A DNA stretch of 17,505 nt, from contig JAQGHP010000122.1 of NCBI GenBank assembly GCA_028288775.1, forward strand, positions 1 to 17,505, written 5' to 3'. The position numbers and the translations under genes were made by a program. Under the pieces are notes generated by a model. That model searched no databases. It was given only the letters and a program-made list of their open reading frames with translations, and was not told where the DNA came from. The DNA is from Phycisphaerales bacterium. Lineage in GTDB: Bacteria > Planctomycetota > Phycisphaerae > Tepidisphaerales > Tepidisphaeraceae. Positions 14,082 through 17,505 of the stretch are shown piece by piece. How positions within the stretch are numbered: position 1 is the stretch's first letter; the number at the start of each line of letters is the position of its first letter.

Positions 14082-15356
14082 CTAAAATTGCGAGCAGACC
14101 TCTCTGTAGATTTCCAGGATTCGGTCCGCTTTTCTTTCCCAATCAAAAGTCTGTTCGACCCGGCGTCTTCCGGCGCGGCCCATTTCCGCCCGTAACTGCG
14201 GCGAACTCGCGAGCTTGAGCATCGCGGCGGCGAGGTCTTCGACGAATTGCCCGCGCGACTTGGGCGGGACAAGGATTCCACACGTCGCGTCCAGGTAGTC
14301 GGCGGGGCCGCCCCAGTCGGTGGCGATAACGGGCAGGCCCATGGCCATTGCTTCGAGCACGACCGCGCCGCCGCACTCGTATAGGCTGGGCAACACCAGC
14401 GAATCGGCCTCGCGAAGGCGGGCCGCGCAGTCGGCCTGGGCGACCCAGCCGTGGAAGGTGACTTTGCCGTCGAGGCTCAATGATTTGGCTTGTGCCTGGA
14501 GCTGTGAGCGCATCGGGCCGTCGCCCATGATGTCGAGTTGGGCGGCAGTTTTCTCCGCTACTTTTGCGAAGGCTTCCAGCAAGACGTTAACCGCTTTCCA
14601 ATCCACCAATCTGCCGGTGAAGGCAAACCGGACCGGGCCGTTGGGTCGGCCGTCGCGCTCCGCGGCAGTCCACAGGGAAAGATCCACGCCATTCTCCACG
14701 AGTGTAATAACCCGCCCGCGCACGGCCTTGGGCAGTGCGAGCCGCGTGCGGTCGTTGGCGACCAACAGCACGTGCGCGCGGAGCTTGCCGGGCATGAGGC
14801 GGTTGACCAATCCGGAGAACATGCGCCCGACCCGCATGAAGGCGGACGTCACCGGCCCCTGCGTCGCCGCGAAGCCCGGCGGAAAGCGCATGCCGCCGTT
14901 CATCGGGCCGATCACCACAGGCACGCCCAGGCCGTGCAGCAGCGAGCTCTCCTTCGGTGAAACGGGAATCGGCTGATGCACCACATCAATGCGATGCTCC
15001 GCGATCAATCGCCGGGCCACCCGCTTCGCCTGCCTCTGGCTGGAAAGGCGGCTCAGAAAGCCGACAGAAAAGTGCCGCAGTTGCCCCGGCAACGGCTTGC
15101 CCAAGTGGTAGAGCAGGCGGTGATACTTCGTGTCCGGCAGAAAATGAATGCGGCCAAGGTCGCCCGGAAAAAGCCGCGACAGTTCTTCGCGCGTGCGCGA
15201 ATGCACGATGAGCCACGCCTCAACGCCGCGTTTGCGCAGCACGCGGAAATAGTGAAGCGGGAGGATGGCTTCGCCCCCGAACCTCGCCGAGGCATGCTCG
15301 GCGACGATCAGCACCCGCGGGGTTTTGGCTGTCGATTCGGTCACCGCTTCCTTCAT
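14082..15356 (-). CDS. GT4-family glycosyltransferase (GT-B fold)
   Basis: A 424-residue protein starting at ATG 15356; the frame continues upstream only because it reads through an inverted repeat, and no strong ribosome site is visible. The N-terminal domain starts RVLIVAEHASARFGGEAILPLHYFRVL and includes DVVHQPIPVSPKESSLLHGLGVPVVIGPMNGG. The C-terminal donor domain has FAFTGRLVDWKAVNVLLEAF, LDIMGDGPMRSQL, VTFHGWVAQ and the E-x7-E motif E327...E335 in LYECGGAVVLEAMAMGLPVIATDWGGPADYL. This is the layout of nucleotide-sugar-dependent retaining transferases. Sugar and acceptor are unknown. The flippase on the same strand further right points to a surface or extracellular glycan pathway. Confidence 0.92.
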   Translation of the reverse strand: MKEAVTESTAKTPRVLIVAEHASARFGGEAILPLHYFRVLRKRGVEAWLIVHSRTREELSRLFPGDLGRIHFLPDTKYHRLLYHLGKPLPGQLRHFSVGFLSRLSSQRQAKRVARRLIAEHRIDVVHQPIPVSPKESSLLHGLGVPVVIGPMNGGMRFPPGFAATQGPVTSAFMRVGRMFSGLVNRLMPGKLRAHVLLVANDRTRLALPKAVRGRVITLVENGVDLSLWTAAERDGRPNGPVRFAFTGRLVDWKAVNVLLEAFAKVAEKTAAQLDIMGDGPMRSQLQAQAKSLSLDGKVTFHGWVAQADCAARLREADSLVLPSLYECGGAVVLEAMAMGLPVIATDWGGPADYLDATCGILVPPKSRGQFVEDLAAAMLKLASSPQLRAEMGRAGRRRVEQTFDWERKADRILEIYREVCSQF

Positions 15357-15396
15357 CGCCCGGCACCGGGAAAAACGCAAGCGGCACTGCGACACA

Positions 15397-15693
15397 ACCG
15401 CGAAGCCGCGAAGGCAGACGCGAAGAAAAAGTGTCGCCACAGATGGACACAGATGAACACGGATAAGAGGAGCAGCTTTAGCGTGACACGGACGTCCCGC
15501 CCGTGCCCGGTGCATGGGAATTTTAGAACTGTTTGGCTGCAAAATTTCCCGAAATCTCTGGAGAGATCAGGCATGGTCGGGATGCCCATGCCACAGGAAA
15601 CGCTCACCATCCGTGGTCATCTGTGTCCATCTGTGGCGACACATCCCCGCATCATCTTCGCGTCCGTCTTCGCGCTCTTTGCGGCTTCGCGGT
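15397..15693. repeat. Long intergenic imperfect inverted repeat B
   Basis: The inner arms 15432-15464 and 15609-15641 are inverted copies of 33 bp with one mismatch (left arm begins TGTCGCCACAGATGGACACA). The outer arms, 15397-15425 and 15655-15693, pair CGCGAAG-rich and CTTCGCG-rich units less perfectly. The central loop holds a copy of the two-hairpin repeat. The element occupies the divergent region between the glycosyltransferase start and the small membrane protein, so it could affect transcription in both directions. Apparent open frames through it are by-products. Confidence 0.9.
15483..15594. repeat. Two-hairpin intergenic repeat, copy 3 (nested in inverted repeat B)
   Basis: The left arm 15483-15506 (GTGACACGGACGTCCCGCCC...) and right arm 15571-15594 (GCATGGTCGGGATGCCCATG...) are diverged inverted copies, about 17 of 23 positions. 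They are separated by 64 bp of AT-richer sequence (GAATTTTAGAACTG..., AAAATTTCCCGAAATC). The arms are closely related to those of the copy at 13993-14063. Its position inside another repeat suggests insertion of one element into another. Confidence 0.7.
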
Positions 15694-15792
15694 TTTTCGT
15701 GCCACGGTTGCTTATGGCGGAGCGAACGACACGCGTTTTGCGCGATTAGAAAAAATCCGCCGAATGCTAAGTGAGTCGCGGCCGCGACCCGC

Positions 15793-15798
15793 TATGAT
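15793..15798 (+). promoter_or_regulatory. -10 box for a leaderless start
   Basis: TATGAT lies seven bases before the ATG at 15806. No good -35 is visible at the usual distance (AGTGAG at 15770-15775), and there is no ribosome-binding sequence. The box overlaps two other ATGs at 15794 and 15797, which argues that translation begins at 15806. Confidence 0.4.
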
Positions 15799-15805
15799 GT
15801 CCTTC

Positions 15806-16171
15806 ATGAAATCCTTCATCATCTTATTGTTGTTCGTGGCCCTCGGGGCGGCTGCCTACTTCACACGGCCTACGAAGGACAGCTTCCGCACGTTCATCGA
15901 GGAGAACACGACCAAGGACGATCACAACCTCGTCTCGCAGGCCATCGACAAGGCGAAGGCCGATTACTTCGCCAACGACTGCGAGATCAAGGACCGTTAC
16001 CTCTGGGTCAGCATGCAGCGCCAGGGAAAGACGGTCTTCACCGGCGCCTTCGCGCACTGGTTCAGCCACGAAGAAGTGAAGAAGCAACTCCAGCAGGACC
16101 TGGACAAAGCCAAGGATAAGGCAAAGGACGGCATGGACGCGGTCGAGCATCACCTCGAAAAGAAGGCCTGA
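15806..16171 (+). CDS. Small membrane-anchored or exported protein of unknown function
   Basis: A 121-residue protein. Residues 3-19 (SFIILLLFVALGAAAYF) form a single hydrophobic segment, either an uncleaved anchor or a signal. Then TRPTKDSFRTFIEEN, a middle part with FANDCEIKDRYLWVSMQRQGKTVFTGAFAHWF, and a Lys/Asp-rich amphipathic helix (EEVKKQLQQDLDKAKDKAKDGMDAVEHHLEKKA) that could be a coiled coil. One cysteine is present. The shape, an anchor followed by PT/PS-x-(D/E)-x-(F/Y), recalls short secreted proteins of the DUF4359 kind, but I cannot confirm this. It lies opposite the two glycan genes and is flanked by inverted repeats on both sides. Alternative starts are 15794 and 15797. Confidence 0.75.
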   Translation: MKSFIILLLFVALGAAAYFTRPTKDSFRTFIEENTTKDDHNLVSQAIDKAKADYFANDCEIKDRYLWVSMQRQGKTVFTGAFAHWFSHEEVKKQLQQDLDKAKDKAKDGMDAVEHHLEKKA

Positions 16172-16176
16172 CGCGG

Positions 16177-16357
16177 GTGAAATCCGAAACCCGCAACCGG
16201 ACCGAAGACTTAACCACGAAGACACGAAGACACGAAGAATGCTGGGGCGCAAGGGCCTCCTTGCAATCCCTTCGTGTTTTCGTGCCTTCGTGGTTAACTC
16301 TCCTTTTCGGATTTGGGATTTGATTCGGGCTTCGGCGATTCGGAATCCGGATTTTCA
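16177..16357. repeat. Long intergenic imperfect inverted repeat C
   Basis: The inner arms 16207-16238 and 16269-16300 match as inverted copies at 28 of 32 positions. The left arm holds three tandem ACGAAGAC-type units after TTAACC. The outer arms combine ATCCGAA and TTCGGAT units. The right outer arm ends in the flippase stop codon, and the left begins 6 bp after the stop of the small protein, so the element fills the space between two convergent genes exactly. Terminator or mRNA 3'-end hairpin function is plausible. Confidence 0.87.
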
Positions 16358-17505
16358 CCTCCCTTCTTCGCGCCGCAAGGTCCGCAGCACATACCACGGC
16401 ATCCAGAGCGCGCAGCGACCCACCACGGCGAGAATCGTCCCGAAGATAATCCCCCGCAGGCCCCACCCCGCGTATTTCACGAAGCAGTAACTCGCGAGAA
16501 CGTTCGTCGCCCCCGCGACCAGCACCGCGGCCGTGTACGGCTTCACTTTTCCCATCGCCAGTAGCACTGATCTTCCTGCCGCACTGCTGCCGCCTACGAC
16601 GGTATGGATCAGCACCAGCGGGAGGATCGCGCGCGTCGAGGGGGCGCCCGGCCCGAACCATACGCGAAACAGGACGGGCGAAGCCGCCCACACGCCCGCC
16701 GCGGCGAGGGCCAGGATCGCGGTGCTCGCGAGCGTGCCGCGGACGTAATATCGGCGGACGTTTGCCCAGTCCCCTCCCGCGTGCGCCACCGCCGCCTTGG
16801 GCAGCAGCACCGCGGCGAGCGCCGTGACCAGCACGAGCAACCCCGAGTCGATCTGCACCGCCGGGGCGTACGCAGCGACGTCCACGGGCCAGAGAAAATG
16901 TGCGATTAGGAAGAAGTCGGTGGGGGAATACAAATAGTCGGCAACTTGCGCCAGCAGCACGAGTGAGCCGAAGGCGAAGAGTCGCTTCACCACCGCGGCC
17001 CGAGCGGGATCGGCGCCCCATTCCCGCGGCCCGTCGTCCAGCCAATAGGCCGCACATCGCCGGGATGCGACCAGAAGCAATCCCGAGACGAAGTACGCAG
17101 TCGCCGCCCCTTGCAGCGGGTCCTCCCTGAAGGCGGCAAACCACGCGAACGTCGCAATGACCCAGGCGAATTCCCCCCCGGCCAGCAGAAGGTTGTCCAA
17201 GGCAATGCGTCCGCGCGTTTGGAGCAGCGCCCCCGCGACGTCGCTGTAAAGTCGAAGCAGGGTGCCGCACCCGATCCAGACTACGATGCTTGACGCCTCG
17301 TCCACCAACCTCGTCGGGATAACGTGGAGCTTGTTGAAGCTGAACGCGTAGACGAACGTCAGGCAGAGACCGACCGCGATGGATAGCCGGGCGGCGAGGA
17401 GGCCGCTGGCATAGATCGTCGCGTCGTCGAGCGAGCGTGATCGCGGCGTTGCGTACTCAAGGCGAACTGGCCCTTGATCGGGAATGGGTACAACGATATC
17501 GCTTT
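16355..17505 (-). CDS. Polysaccharide flippase, MOP/Wzx-like (5' partial)
   Basis: The minus-strand frame is open to the right edge, so the N-terminus is missing; about 383 residues are visible. The internal TTG at 17308 is not a convincing start because the protein-like sequence continues upstream (ASGLLAARLSIAVGLCLTFVYAFSFNKL). At least eight hydrophobic segments are seen, such as GEFAWVIATFAWFAAF, AATAYFVSGLLLVAS, LVLVTALAAVLLPKAAV, STAILALAAAGVWAASPVLFRVWFG, AAVLVAGATNVLASYCFV and GIIFGTILAVVGRCALWMPWYVL. A QIDSGLLVLVTALAAVLLPK segment between helices is typical of lipid-linked oligosaccharide translocases. Substrate unknown. The glycosyltransferase lies 1 kb further along the same strand, separated by an oppositely oriented small gene and two inverted repeats. 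Confidence 0.85.
   Translation of the reverse strand, partial: SDIVVPIPDQGPVRLEYATPRSRSLDDATIYASGLLAARLSIAVGLCLTFVYAFSFNKLHVIPTRLVDEASSIVVWIGCGTLLRLYSDVAGALLQTRGRIALDNLLLAGGEFAWVIATFAWFAAFREDPLQGAATAYFVSGLLLVASRRCAAYWLDDGPREWGADPARAAVVKRLFAFGSLVLLAQVADYLYSPTDFFLIAHFLWPVDVAAYAPAVQIDSGLLVLVTALAAVLLPKAAVAHAGGDWANVRRYYVRGTLASTAILALAAAGVWAASPVLFRVWFGPGAPSTRAILPLVLIHTVVGGSSAAGRSVLLAMGKVKPYTAAVLVAGATNVLASYCFVKYAGWGLRGIIFGTILAVVGRCALWMPWYVLRTLRREEGR

Noticed and set aside
15357..15542. N-terminal extension of the glycosyltransferase
   Set aside because: It translates inverted repeat B (VHLCPSVATLFLRVCLRGFA-like peptide); the transferase fold begins after ATG 15356.
16062..17270. 402-codon minus-strand frame overlapping the flippase
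   Set aside because: It is out of frame with the clear membrane protein, Arg/Gly-rich, and runs through inverted repeat C.

Overview
The window is GC-rich chromosomal DNA that most resembles a member of the Planctomycetota. This is an inference from several things: a very long secreted repeat protein, a HEAT-repeat protein and other exported proteins of unknown function, a clan AA protease-like protein, an initiator tRNA without encoded CCA, scattered metabolic genes, and large imperfect inverted repeats between genes built from short units such as ACGAAG, ATCCGAA and GTGGCA(C/T). No single gene proves the taxon.

Layout. Positions 1-1481 hold the 3' end of a huge surface or secreted protein with RTX-like glycine/aspartate repeats, followed by a hairpin terminator. 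Positions 1591-2089 hold a probable serine recombinase remnant running into a minus-strand tRNA-fMet that has a near-consensus promoter and its own terminator. Positions 2385-3886 hold a PD-(D/E)XK nuclease, a small CxC/CxC protein and an aspartic-protease-like protein whose catalytic DTG reads DTR. At 4075-5134 a divergent pair encodes a stand-alone MshEN (c-di-GMP-binding) domain and a double zinc-ribbon protein. Positions 5451-8922 carry a metallo-beta-lactamase-fold hydrolase, a DgkA-type lipid kinase and an exported HEAT-repeat protein. Positions 8950-11400 (minus) carry a single-domain response regulator, a low-complexity lipoprotein and an exported protein of unknown function. Positions 11690-13974 carry nuoC and nadB. 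Positions 14082-17505 carry a GT4 glycosyltransferase and a partial flippase on the minus strand, separated by a small membrane-anchored protein on the plus strand.

How the genes may work together. The clearest functional group is the glycosyltransferase plus flippase, which points to an exopolysaccharide or glycan export locus continuing past the right edge. nuoC and nadB overlap or nearly overlap and are probably co-transcribed, although their pathways differ. The nuclease and CxC protein look like a two-gene operon near a tRNA with a recombinase remnant, so an acquired accessory unit is plausible. I found no CRISPR array, complete insertion sequence or complete defence system. The most distinctive unexplained features are the isolated MshEN domain, the nuclease/CxC pair, three long intergenic inverted repeats, a related two-hairpin repeat family in three copies, and three genes whose -10 boxes are placed as for leaderless mRNAs.
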